Shown: positions 20,905 to 30,103 of the stretch, one piece after another
Layout: every line of letters begins with the position of its first letter
Numbering within the stretch: position 1 is the first letter of the stretch
NCBI GenBank assembly: GCA_037178625.1
Contig: JAWZXG010000035.1
Location: 1-64,000 of the forward strand
From: Skeletonema tropicum
Lineage: Eukaryota; Bacillariophyta; Thalassiosirophyceae; Thalassiosirales; Thalassiosiraceae
Direction of reading: 5' to 3'
DNA: 64,000 bases
The notes under the pieces: generated by a model
What the model was told of the DNA's origin: nothing
Database searches by the model: none
The model's input: only the letters and a program-made list of their open reading frames with translations
Position numbers and translations under genes: made by a program

Positions 20905-23406
20905 ATGTCACCTCGGAACGACGCATCTTGTTGCCGCCCCTTACTCCGTCGCCCATCCTCCGAAACCAAGCCGTCTTTTGACGAGAAGACCATCTCTACT
21001 ACATCCCGTACACCCTCTCCAACAAACGTTTGCATGACAGAGGACGCTCCGCCTCAGCGGAAAAAGGGGGTGTTTTCCAATCTGAGGAGGAGTGTTGCGG
21101 CTAAGAAGCATAGGAGGAAATCTTCCAAAGCAAGAAGCAGCAACGGCTCCCTACACGCTAGTAACTCCAGCATAGGCAGTTCAAATCATGGCATGGAACA
21201 GTCTGGATCGTCGGCACATCAGAGCCTGAATCTATCTAACCACTCCGCCGCTGCCGAGGCCCACCTTCGCGCAGTTAATTATAGTTCAGACTCGGACGAT
21301 GATGTCTTCACCAATTCCACCATCAAGACCCGGAAGAGTGCAATCAGCGACAACAGTGTCGCCTCCAATTCCAACAGCTCTCCCCCACGGTTGGGGAAGT
21401 TAACTTCTTTCAGCAGTATACAGCAGCCTCAGTATTCCAACCACTCAAGTCACCACACGGGATACACTGAGGGCATGAGGCCTTCTCCTGCGAGAGCTGG
21501 CAGTGAAAATATTGCCCATAATCAATCCTTGTCGGATCAGCTCTATAATTCGCCCATGAAGCCGAGGCGTAGAGCCTCGAGAGAAGAGTCAATAGATGAA
21601 GATTCAGAATGGGGGGATAATGGCGGATGCCGCCGTCGTGCATCATCCTTTGCCTCTTCAGCTAGTATTGATTCCTCGAATGAGCTCGACGAGAGATATG
21701 AATCCGAGGCTTTACTAGAAAGACTTGGTGACAAACCTTCAGAGGAAGAACTCTCCAACATCACTACTACCCGTGTGAATGAAGTCATCCAAGAGCAATC
21801 CATGGAAGATCGCAGGACATTTTCTAACGTTGCTCGTTTTTCCAAGACGGATATGATCATCGGGAAGCATCTTGGAAAGGGATCTTTCTCCGATGTATTT
21901 GAAGTGACCGTCACAATTGAGGAGAGCCAGAGCCAGATGGGGGATGGCTTGGGTCTTGAACTTAATGATCGCATCCGAGCTAAATTTGGCGATTCTGGGG
22001 GGAGTAGATCAAATCCACACTCAAAGAGAGAATCATTTGAATACAGGCCCATCCATAAAACTGCTCTCCCCCCAAGTGAAGAGGAAGAGGAGGATCTTGA
22101 CAAGTTAATTGACGCCAAGTTTGGAGGTGGCATAGGAGGTGGCACTTCCTCAGAGAATGAGGACGAAGAGGAGGATCTTGACAAGTTAATTGACTCCAAG
22201 TTTGGTGGCTTAGGAGGTGGCACTTCATCAGAGAATAAGGACGAAGAGGAGGATCTTGACAAGTTAATTGACTCCAAGTTTGGTGGTGCCCCTTTCGTTG
22301 ACTATAGGAGCGCTTCGGCTCCTCCCCCTTCCTCTCAAGATGTGGATATTGACAAATTGATTGAAGCAAAGTTTGGCGGCACTCGTGGATCCACGATAGC
22401 TCCTATGCGCATTGATGAGGATGCCGAAGAGGGGGCAAATAACATGCCTGTTTTCAAGCCAGCCAAAAGTGGCTCCCCTGGGCCTGGGCGTAGACAGAGG
22501 CGCGTGACTACAGATCTGAGCAGCTCTGTGTGCATTGGTTCTATGGCAACCGCAAAAATTAGTCGTCGCTCGCGTCGTCTCAAGCTTGCCATGAAATGCC
22601 TCCATCCGATATCTCGTTCGGATTCCCACAAATTCATGATCGGCGTGGAGGATCTCATCCACGAAACGGTCCTGCTCTCTTCACTTCAACACCCTAACAT
22701 CATCAAGATCCATGGACGGGCCGAGCTGGGTGAAGGGTATTTCATTTTGCTAGATAAGTTGACAGATACCCTCGATGATCACATTGCGGAATGGAGAAAA
22801 AAGTTCCCACTTAGTAGCAGGAACCCTCCAATGAAGCAGCAGGTCGATGTTGCCAAGACATTAGCTGAGACGGTGGCCTTCCTCCACGATCACAATATTG
22901 TGTTCCATGATCTAAAGCCTCCCAATGTTGGCTTCGACGAGATGGGGGAGTTAAAATTGTTCGACTTTGGTTTCGCCACCCAGATAACCGACGGTGAGAC
23001 ACTCGAGGATAGAGCCGGCACTGTACGTTACATGGCTCCAGAAGTTGGCCTTGACAAGGGGCATGGATTACCTGCTGATGTCTACTCCTTCACTATCTTG
23101 ATGTGGGAAATCTTCACTCTTAAGAAACCATTCGCCAAGATCAAGAGAACTGATGAGTTCGAGAAGGTTGTCTTCGAGGGTGGCGAGCGCCCTAAACTTG
23201 GGAAGAATTGGTCGCTAGAAATGAAGGAAGAGTTAGAGAGTGGATGGTCAGAAGATCCTAACGAAAGACCAAGGATGGATGAATTCGTCAAGATGCTTGC
23301 CAGATGGCAACTTGAGGCTCCCTCACGCCCCCAAGTGGACCGCGGACAATCTTTCAGACAAAGTTTTGTACGAACTGTGAGTAAGAGAATCTCATGGGAT
23401 ACCTAG
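20905..23406 (+). CDS. TKL-like protein kinase with repeat insertion in the N-lobe
   Basis: About 833 aa, intronless. The ATG at 20905 is the first in frame. Residues 1-310 are Ser-rich and disordered. The kinase domain begins at ~315 with IIGKHLGKGSFSDVFEV (Gly-rich loop), but the ATP-binding Lys (LAMKCLHP, ~561) is ~230 residues later. The insertion between beta2 and beta3 holds acidic tandem repeats DLDKLIDxKFGG (four units, the last DIDKLIEAKFGG). Then come HPNIIKIHGRA, the catalytic loop VFHDLKPPNVGF (~668, HRD altered to FHD but the Asp kept), KLFDFGFA and GTVRYMAPEVG. Substrate-binding and catalytic residues are otherwise present, so it should be active. A paralogue lies at 49527-51197. 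Pathway unknown. Confidence 0.88.
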   Translation: MSPRNDASCCRPLLRRPSSETKPSFDEKTISTTSRTPSPTNVCMTEDAPPQRKKGVFSNLRRSVAAKKHRRKSSKARSSNGSLHASNSSIGSSNHGMEQSGSSAHQSLNLSNHSAAAEAHLRAVNYSSDSDDDVFTNSTIKTRKSAISDNSVASNSNSSPPRLGKLTSFSSIQQPQYSNHSSHHTGYTEGMRPSPARAGSENIAHNQSLSDQLYNSPMKPRRRASREESIDEDSEWGDNGGCRRRASSFASSASIDSSNELDERYESEALLERLGDKPSEEELSNITTTRVNEVIQEQSMEDRRTFSNVARFSKTDMIIGKHLGKGSFSDVFEVTVTIEESQSQMGDGLGLELNDRIRAKFGDSGGSRSNPHSKRESFEYRPIHKTALPPSEEEEEDLDKLIDAKFGGGIGGGTSSENEDEEEDLDKLIDSKFGGLGGGTSSENKDEEEDLDKLIDSKFGGAPFVDYRSASAPPPSSQDVDIDKLIEAKFGGTRGSTIAPMRIDEDAEEGANNMPVFKPAKSGSPGPGRRQRRVTTDLSSSVCIGSMATAKISRRSRRLKLAMKCLHPISRSDSHKFMIGVEDLIHETVLLSSLQHPNIIKIHGRAELGEGYFILLDKLTDTLDDHIAEWRKKFPLSSRNPPMKQQVDVAKTLAETVAFLHDHNIVFHDLKPPNVGFDEMGELKLFDFGFATQITDGETLEDRAGTVRYMAPEVGLDKGHGLPADVYSFTILMWEIFTLKKPFAKIKRTDEFEKVVFEGGERPKLGKNWSLEMKEELESGWSEDPNERPRMDEFVKMLARWQLEAPSRPQVDRGQSFRQSFVRTVSKRISWDT

Positions 23407-23586
23407 AATAGCTGCCACCAATAGAATACAATTTTGAATGAATTTATAGTACATCTGAGACGCGTCACGAAAAAATCATGCGATCAAAAGAGTAAGTAGT
23501 ACAATAGCCTGAACCCTCTTAAACAAGAATATACTTTTTGACACAATGAGTAAGGATTGAAGTTTATCAGTATTTTATCAGTGCTT

Positions 23587-24502
23587 TCACTGCTTTCTCT
23601 GGAATTTAAATCCCTTCTCTTGCACTTCGCCCATCTTCCTCATCCACAAGGGCTCAGGTATGATTTCATTGATTTTCTTCTCCAATTCCAAGTAGTCTGG
23701 CCTAATGGCAGTGTCCCAGCTAGCATCCATTACATCAATCTCTTCTCCGTTTTCATCAATTACAGATGCTTTCCATCCATTTGACTCCTCAAACACCAAT
23801 TTCACATCCTCACCCCGACAGGCAATCTCCTGGAATGCAAATGCCCACTCAAATTTATCCAGGAACTTTTGAGACTCGCCCTTTTTAAAGAAGCCGAAAT
23901 CAGCAGCACGTGTGAATTGTCGATTAAACACCAAAAGGGTCCTCTTGTCTCCAACCATTTGTTCAATCTCTTGCATGTTTTGTAATTGATCTGGTGAAGG
24001 AAATAAGAGACAGGCTACATCCAATTCTGGTGCTGTGGGCGACTCTTGGATGAATAATCCACAACAATCCGACGCACTGATAACTTGAGATGAGCACTTC
24101 TCTGGTACAGCGTCTTCAACTACTCCTGCAAGCAATTCACGCACGATTTCTTCGGCATATGGATACTGTTGGGCAAGACCACCTACACAATCATATCATG
24201 AACTACTGTTAGATCAATGAAGAAGACGCAGTAAAAAAAGTATTGTAGTCAATCTATCATCACATACCAGGCCATGGATCAATGTCAGCATCGCTAGTCG
24301 CTGGTGGGAGAGGGATGAGATAATCAACGTAGATTCTCGGAGGCTTGTTAGCTTCTCGGATTTTGGATATTGTGTCGCGAGTACTGATGATTGCTCTTCT
24401 TGTTTGCTCTCCTGGAGTTGCAGGAATGAGTGCTTGGCACGCACCTACGAGCAGCAGAACACTTGTGATGACTGTATTTATTGCCGAAGAGTGCTGCATC
24501 AT
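23587..24502 (-). CDS. DUF1995-family plastid protein, 2 exons
   Basis: Exon 1 24502-24268 and exon 2 24182-23587 join across an 85-bp GT-AG intron (24183-24267) to 276 aa. The junction gives DPWPGGLAQQYPYAEEIVRE, the opening motif of DUF1995 proteins. The second half has LLVFNRQFTRAADFGFF and an FEWAFAFQEIACRG segment typical of the family (family knowledge, from memory). The N-terminus is a signal peptide (SVLLLVGACQALIPA) compatible with plastid delivery, with Leu rather than Phe at the +1 site. Plant members include LPA3-type photosystem II assembly factors. That role is only an analogy here. It is divergent from the dUTPase gene. Confidence 0.72.
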
Positions 24503-24663
24503 GATGATAAGTATTCAGTATTCTTCCTTCGCAATCGTCTGCAAGCTACAATGTGAAAGGAAAAGTATATACACTGAAATACTTATCACTGCGATCTCGA
24601 TTGACAATAACTACTATCTACGATATACAACCGATGACGATGCGTGCATGAGATCTGTTACAT

Positions 24664-24696
24664 CGAATCCTAGGATTCTGAAAATCCTAGGATTCG
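24664..24696. repeat. paired CCTAGG palindromes
   Basis: Two copies of the palindromic core AATCCTAGGATT (24664-24678 and 24683-24696), separated by four bases, in the divergent upstream region of the DUF1995 and dUTPase genes. Just to the left is GAGATCTGTTACATCGAATCC. Its ATCTGTTACATCGAATCC part recurs, inverted, beside the cluster near 31520-31540. This is a dispersed repeat family with members at ~30.5 and ~31.5 kb. Confidence 0.7.
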
Positions 24697-24904
24697 ATTA
24701 GTACGCAGCAGCTCGACCGGACGCGGGACAGAGGAGGTGGGGACGGACCCTTTTTTCCGGGAACCGTTCGTTTGGCTTGATCAGTCCTATGAAGAAGATC
24801 TCGTCTATCTCTCCAGAGCCGCCCCCACCCTATTCAGCTATCTAACTTCCGCAGATGGCGATACATCTCCAGCCTTCTATTACATTGTTTCCACACCTCC
24901 CATC

Positions 24905-25536
24905 ATGCTATTGGTAAAACTCCTCAGTCCTAATGCCACTATGCCAACTCGCTGGTCACCCGAATCTGCTGGGTTTGATTTATGTGCAGCGGAGCCTAAA
25001 GTCGTACCTGCTGGGGGGATGGCAGTTATTAAAACTGACTTGAGTGTTGCCTGTCCAGAGGGAACTTATGCCCGTATCGCTCCAAGGAGGCAAGTCCGAC
25101 AATGCTCGATATTGTGTGCTATGTTATCATGCATTCATATTAATTCCTGCGTTTTGTTCTGTTGTGTATTATGTAGTGGTGTTGCTGTTAAGAGAATGAT
25201 CGGCTGTGGTGCTGGAGTTGTCGATGCTGACTGTAAGCTAAAATTGAAGTACAAATTAACAGCCTCGCTTATTTCATTGTAACCCATCTCAAAATTTCAT
25301 ATTCATATATTTTTTAAACAGATCGAGGAAATGTAGGTGTGGTTCTCTTCAATTTCGGTCATGAGGATTTTCATGTTTACATTGGAGATCGCATTGCCCA
25401 ATTAATCCTCGAAAGAATTTCAATGGTTCATGCAGTGCAGGTTGACGAATTGACAGAGACACAACGTGGTGTTGGTGGATTTGGATCGACATCTGCACCC
25501 AGCAGCAGAAGAGACAAAAGTGATTTACCTCCGTGA
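24905..25536 (+). CDS. DUT: dUTP diphosphatase (dUTPase), 3 exons
   Basis: Exons 24905-25089, 25177-25232 and 25322-25536 encode 151 aa, the normal size of a trimeric dUTPase. All five family motifs are present in order: [47 protein letters not shown] and the C-terminal P-loop-like RGVGGFGST. The enzyme hydrolyses dUTP to dUMP and pyrophosphate, limiting uracil in DNA and feeding dTMP synthesis. Intron 1 (25090-25176) starts GCAAGT, a GC-AG intron; its removal is what creates motif 2 (PRSG). Intron 2 (25233-25321) is GTAAGC...CAG and its removal completes DYRGN. No longer N-terminal extension with an ATG exists in this exon, so no targeting peptide is seen. Confidence 0.92.
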
Positions 25537-26011
25537 TAGATTACGAAGAGAGAACTCTCACTGTGAAATTGTTGGATTTATTGCGTGCGTCTTTCCCCAT
25601 GTCATCTATCAAAGCCATTGCAAAATATTGTTCGGGTTAAACATGTGTCGCCCTCTCTCGCGGATCAACTAACGCCAGGGGTGCATTCCGTCCAACCAAC
25701 ACTGCCACGGCCACGGCTCCAGCACCAAATATACATATATATAATTTATAATATCATTCGTGTTACATAGATGTGGCACATTTTGGATAGGTAAATGGCA
25801 TTAATACATAGTTACTTCTAGCTTGTGCAGCTTCTCTCAGATGTCTTGCTTGTTTTGGTATTCAATCAAAGTGGCAGTCATTGCAAAATATTGTGTAGGT
25901 TAAACTATTTAGTGTTGTTGATCGCCTTCTATTCGTGTTACATAGATGTGGCACATTTTGGATAGGTAAATGGCATTAATACATAGTTACTTCTAGCTTG
26001 TGCAGCTTCTC
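25537..26011. other. intergenic region with duplicated 3' flank
   Basis: No gene. It holds the upstream copy (25756-25880) of a ~125-bp sequence repeated at 25931-26055. A shorter repeat containing TTGCAAAATATTG and GGTTAAAC occurs at ~25618 and ~25881. A TATATA run lies near 25734. Confidence 0.7.
25756..25880. repeat. 125-bp direct repeat, copy 1
   Basis: Base-identical by eye to 25931-26055, 175 bp downstream. It includes a complete copy of the last ~14 codons of the MORN gene on the minus strand, detached from the rest of the frame. Confidence 0.9.
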
Positions 26012-26055
26012 TCAGATGTCTTGCTTGTTTTGGTATTCAATCAAAGTGGCAGTCA
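25931..26055. repeat. 125-bp direct repeat, copy 2 (overlaps the MORN gene end)
   Basis: Second copy of the repeat starting ATTCGTGTTACATAG and ending GTGGCAGTCA. It overlaps the 3' end of the MORN-repeat gene, whose stop codon is inside it. Confidence 0.9.
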
Positions 26056-26362
26056 GTTTCGAAACTTGTGTCTTCAATTTTTTAGCTTCTCTGACAAGCT
26101 TCAATGAGGATGCTTCAGGTCTACCTTTTCGGAAGTAGCACGTGTACGAGTCTCCATTCGACCAAGTTAGGCAGCCCCATCCGTGTTCGAATCCATCGCG
26201 GAACAATCCCGTGTATTTTACATCGCTCTTGAACTCGTAAACGCCCCATCCGTGTGGAATGAAACGGTGCTTTGCCATGCCCTTTCCTTTTCCTCTGCTG
26301 TTGCGCAACTTCGTCTTACGAACAGAACCGCTGTATAGTCCACCAGAATAATGAATCTTCAT
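26012..26362 (-). CDS. small MORN-repeat protein
   Basis: A 116-aa frame from the first in-frame ATG (26362). It carries at least two MORN-type repeats: HGWGVYEFKSDVKYTGLFRDG and HGWGCLTWSNGDSYTCYFRKG, with a degenerate one (YSGGLYSGSV) at the N-terminus. The C-terminus is a short Lys-rich helix. MORN repeats bind membranes or scaffold proteins. The frame stays open upstream to ~26434 without an ATG, so an upstream exon is possible and this may be only the last exon of a longer gene. Confidence 0.6.
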   Translation of the reverse strand: MKIHYSGGLYSGSVRKTKLRNSRGKGKGMAKHRFIPHGWGVYEFKSDVKYTGLFRDGFEHGWGCLTWSNGDSYTCYFRKGRPEASSLKLVREAKKLKTQVSKLTATLIEYQNKQDI

Positions 26363-26434
26363 TTTGAAGTTAAGTGAAATAATACCGACAGATGTTGATG
26401 ACGATGCAGCCAATGATGTCTTCTTTGAGAACAA

Positions 26435-27052
26435 AGCAAATCGGATTTATGAGCCAAGCTCGGATCGGCCAACCCCAAATCAAAGCAAGCAGCATATTAT
26501 TCAATAGTAGTCCTAAGGTAGGGTTCTCACCCTTTGTTTTGATTCTGGGGTCTGCTACCTTTTACAAGATGTACAGGGCGGAAGTGGTGTGAACTTTTTT
26601 CAAATTGAGTTTTTGGGACTCAGTACCATCAAACCTGAGTCCACGATTAACTTCAATTTCAAATCTACCTTGGACGGAATTGGTATGAACTTTTTTCAAA
26701 TTGAGTTTTTGGGACTTACATCAAACCTAAGTCCATGCATCAGGGAAGTCGCTTGGCCTCTCTTTTGTGGCAACAAGTACAATACCTATTTGAAGTCCGA
26801 TCACAGGTTCCAGTCAAGTGCTGTTTTGGTGTCATGGTTGCAAGAGATGTCGGATATTATACTGCTGAGGCTTATTTCATCGGCCTGATTGAGGATCCAA
26901 CTTGTGTGCTATTGATATATTCAAATTTGATGCTATAAGCGTGAGACTAATATGTCAAGATCGTATACAACAACATAAACTAAAGAAAGACTACTAATCA
27001 GCATTCAGTGATGATCGAACAGCGCACTATATTAGGGAGATATAGGAGTAAT
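26435..27052. other. intergenic region with degenerate tandem repeat
   Basis: A ~106-bp unit occurs twice (about 26587-26651 and 26693-26745), recognisable by GAACTTTTTTCAAATTGAG then TTTTTGGGACT and CATCAAACCT. A 67-codon frame at 26735-26938 (through GVMVARDVGYYTAEAY) looks faintly coding, but nothing supports it as a gene. Confidence 0.5.
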
Positions 27053-28290
27053 TCAGAAGTCTGCGTCGAGGCTGAACACTTGATCCTCCTGGGCTACACC
27101 AACACCACTCTTAGCATACTCTCCAACGCGCCTCTCGAAGAAGTTAGTTTTCCCCTGCAGACTGATCATCTCCATCCATTCAAATGGATTGGCAGCTCCG
27201 TATTGCTTGGGGCATCCAAGGGCAGCCAACAAACGATCAGCACAGAACTCAATGTACTGGCACATGAGGTCTCCGTTCATACCAATCAGGGAAACAGGAA
27301 GGGCCTCCACCACAAACTCCTTCTCGATCTGGACAGCATTAGTTATAATCTCGTCAATACGGATAACAGGCAATTTGTTCACGAGCTTGCTGTAAAGAAG
27401 GCAGGCAAAGTCACAATGTAGACCCTCATCACGCGAGATAAGCTCATTGGAGAAACAAAGGCCAGGCATGAGACCACGCTTCTTCAACCAAAAGATGGCG
27501 CAGAAACTGCCACTGAAAAAGATACCCTCCACGGCTGCAAAGGCGATGATACGTTCGGCGAAGGAAGCGTTGTTGGAGTCGCACCACCGGAGAGCCCAGT
27601 GAGCCTTCTTTTGAACACAGGGAATGGTCTCGATGGCATTGAGAATACGAGACTTGGTCTTTTGGTCCTTAATGTATGTGTCAATTAACAACGAATAGGT
27701 TTCGCTTTGAATGTTGTGTAGATTATAATGTATGTAAACATATACCAGAAACCAGGAAACAGGTGAGTGTCAATGGTGTATGTACGAGCCAATGTAAAAG
27801 CCTACACATTTTTTTCATCTTGTTACCTATGAATATTTTCAACCGCAATTTGAAATCCGTAGAAGAAGCGTGCCTCAGGGCTTTGCACCTCAGTAGCAAA
27901 GTTACTGGAGAGGTTCTCGTTGACAATACCATCGGAGGCAGCAAAAAAGGCAAGGACGTGGGAGACGAAATGACGTTCGTTGTCGGCTAGACCTTCCCAA
28001 TCTTTGAGGTCGGAGGAAAGGTCAATTTCCTCGGTAGTCCAGAAACAAGCTAGTGCCTTTTTGTACATGACCCATATCTCTAGTACGAAGACATACAGAG
28101 GGAGGTGAGGCAGAGTATGCAAGTAACATTTGGGCAAATTGCATGTCCCACCTACCTCGTTATCTTGGATGGGGAACAACACAAAGCGGCGTGGGTTGTC
28201 CCTTAGTAAAGGCTCCTCGTCTGCGACCTCGGCTATGATATCTGCACCGCCATTATCATTATCAAACGAACATTCCAAAAACGACTTCAT
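27053..28290 (-). CDS. RNR2: ribonucleotide reductase small subunit (R2), 3 exons
   Basis: Exons 28290-28156, 28077-27827 and 27704-27053 give 345 aa. Introns are 28078-28155 (78 bp) and 27705-27826 (122 bp). The protein is a class Ia R2: [86 protein letters not shown]. These supply the di-iron ligands and the radical Tyr (in IHSETYS). The C-terminal FSLDADF tail docks on the large subunit R1. With R1 it reduces ribonucleotides to deoxyribonucleotides. Intron 2 splits the Ser codon three residues before the radical Tyr. It is near the dUTPase gene, another dNTP enzyme. Confidence 0.96.
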
Positions 28291-28699
28291 CGCCGTGGAT
28301 TTTATTGTGGTCCAGCTCTAGCAGTAAAAATATAAGTTGTATGTATCACCAAGATAGATACTCAGACCTTTGCCTGTGGGCAGAAAAAGAGATTTAGTAA
28401 TTTTCTCTTTTCTCAGCTTTTATGGCTTGATTGCATCCCGCCTCTCTAGCAGTGCTAATATAGCCAGAGTCCTGCCCGAACGAGGCGGCCATTGACCGTG
28501 CCTCCATTGATACTGCCGTTTGTTTACCCAGCGCGGGGCTGATTGAGAATTCAATTTTCTCACGCCTATAATCTTCACTGCTGAGTCTTAGAGCACGCTG
28601 CCTTATCATGTTCAAATTACATCAGCTAAAATAGTTTATCCTACAACAGCACAAGTTACAACTCAGAGATGTCAGTGTCAGGTACAGTTCACTTTTCAT
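28291..28699. other. gap between RNR2 and the next gene; one small ORF
   Basis: Probable RNR2 promoter and 5' UTR. A minus-strand 71-codon frame with ATG at 28609 runs to 28394 (MIRQRALRLSSEDYRREK..., ending AIKAEKRENY). Its polar composition is coding-like, but I know no family; it may be an unrelated small gene or chance. Confidence 0.4.
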
Positions 28700-30103
28700 T
28701 CACAGGGACAGGGTATAGAAAGGCGAAGTGTCAAATCCATTTCGGTCAAGATTCCTCAATTTTGCTCTACGGGCGGGAGAAGGCAGGTTCTTTCGGTGCA
28801 ATAGCTTTACCCTCTTCACCGTGTCACTGGTATTGACTTGCAGCTTCGGCTTCGATACATGACTGCGCTCGTCTTTGTATCTGGGTGGCGATGGGGCACT
28901 CTGCTTTTGACTTAGCTCGTCAACAGTGATACCGGTATCGGTGAAATGGAATCCCTTCTCGCGATACTGCTTTTGATTGAGCTCATCAACAGTGATATCG
29001 GTGAAATGGAATCCTCTCTTGTTGTACTTTACTACACGCTGCGAAATCTTGACTAGCATATTGTGAAGGATAATGCAGTATTTCACACTAAGTTCTGGCT
29101 CATCAATGGACATCGGTGAGAAGATCCCATCTTGATTTGGGAGGTCGCCACCACATTCCCTTACATCGCTGAAAACAAGCTCCGCGAACTTAACTTTCTC
29201 TTCATTCGGGTTGAAGAATGAAATCTGTTCCAGTTCATGGAGGGAGAAAGCATTCAGATACATACGCATGTATCTATTCAAAAGCAACGTCCAATTTGGA
29301 CATCTCAGCATTGCTTCTTTTCTGAGGATTCGATGCAAGTTTGGAACGCAGAAATCGATCCCATTGAAGTGCGACATACAAGGCATTATATCAAATTTGT
29401 GAAGAGTATCTTTGACTGTCGCCGAGGAGGTTACAACAAGATCGATTTGTTTTCTGAGGCGATGGTTCCCTGGAGCAAATGAGAAGTCCAATGGCATGAC
29501 ATATGGACTTCTTGCATTGACGACGAAATCGTGCCTTGAGGCAATGAAACCTCTCCTCACAGCATCTCTGACGGGCATCCTTCTGATGTGTGTGTGAGCC
29601 GGCGGGAGTGAATATGACTCCACATGATGAATCTTGTGGTCCATAAACGTGTAATCAGAAGTTGATATGCCAGTGAAAACAAAGCCAAGTGAATCTAGAT
29701 GACGTCTCGTATACGGAAGGGCCATGACGGTGGTATAAAGGTCGATGTCGCTCGCAACGAAACCATCACCTTGAGCACAACTGCCATTGTTAGTTACCGC
29801 TTGAACGATTAAGGACCCGGCGATGACAAGTTGGTCCCTGCCATAAATATGTGCAACACATTTGAGTCTTTCAATCAATGGCACTGCGAGATGCTCGAAT
29901 CCTTCCCGCTGCCTGATGACCGACATTAGAGAGTGAAGGAGTGATTCGTTGATGAAACCAGCTGGAGTAGATTCTTCAGACATCACAACTGTTGAACTGT
30001 TAGTCCAGAGGCGCTTGGTCACTAAAAGATTGAACGCATCTGTCGGTGTTAGAAACGAGGCCAGTTGCAGAGAGAGTTCACGTATGCTCATGAGAGAGTC
30101 CAT
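28700..30103 (-). CDS. protein with nucleotidyltransferase-like core and possible F-box-like N-terminus
   Basis: A 467-aa single exon. The first ~40 residues (IRELSLQLASFLTPTDAFNL) resemble an F-box-like helix pair, weakly. The centre has LVIAGSLIVQAV (~93-104) followed by ASDIDLYTTV (~117-126). This GS...D-x-D arrangement is that of the polymerase-beta-type nucleotidyltransferase fold. Later blocks PLDFSFAPGNHRLRKQIDLV (with a further acidic residue) and FDIMPCMSHFNGIDFCVPN are consistent with the same domain. Substrate unknown; it could be a non-catalytic relative. A short internal duplication (KGFHFTD..ITVDEL.QKQ, twice) lies near 370-405. The C-terminus is basic. Confidence 0.55.
   Translation of the reverse strand: MDSLMSIRELSLQLASFLTPTDAFNLLVTKRLWTNSSTVVMSEESTPAGFINESLLHSLMSVIRQREGFEHLAVPLIERLKCVAHIYGRDQLVIAGSLIVQAVTNNGSCAQGDGFVASDIDLYTTVMALPYTRRHLDSLGFVFTGISTSDYTFMDHKIHHVESYSLPPAHTHIRRMPVRDAVRRGFIASRHDFVVNARSPYVMPLDFSFAPGNHRLRKQIDLVVTSSATVKDTLHKFDIMPCMSHFNGIDFCVPNLHRILRKEAMLRCPNWTLLLNRYMRMYLNAFSLHELEQISFFNPNEEKVKFAELVFSDVRECGGDLPNQDGIFSPMSIDEPELSVKYCIILHNMLVKISQRVVKYNKRGFHFTDITVDELNQKQYREKGFHFTDTGITVDELSQKQSAPSPPRYKDERSHVSKPKLQVNTSDTVKRVKLLHRKNLPSPARRAKLRNLDRNGFDTSPFYTLSL

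Noticed and set aside
22900..22990. Kinase 1 as a pseudokinase
   Set aside because: Despite FHD, the catalytic Asp, loop Lys and Asn, DFG and ATP-binding Lys are all present.
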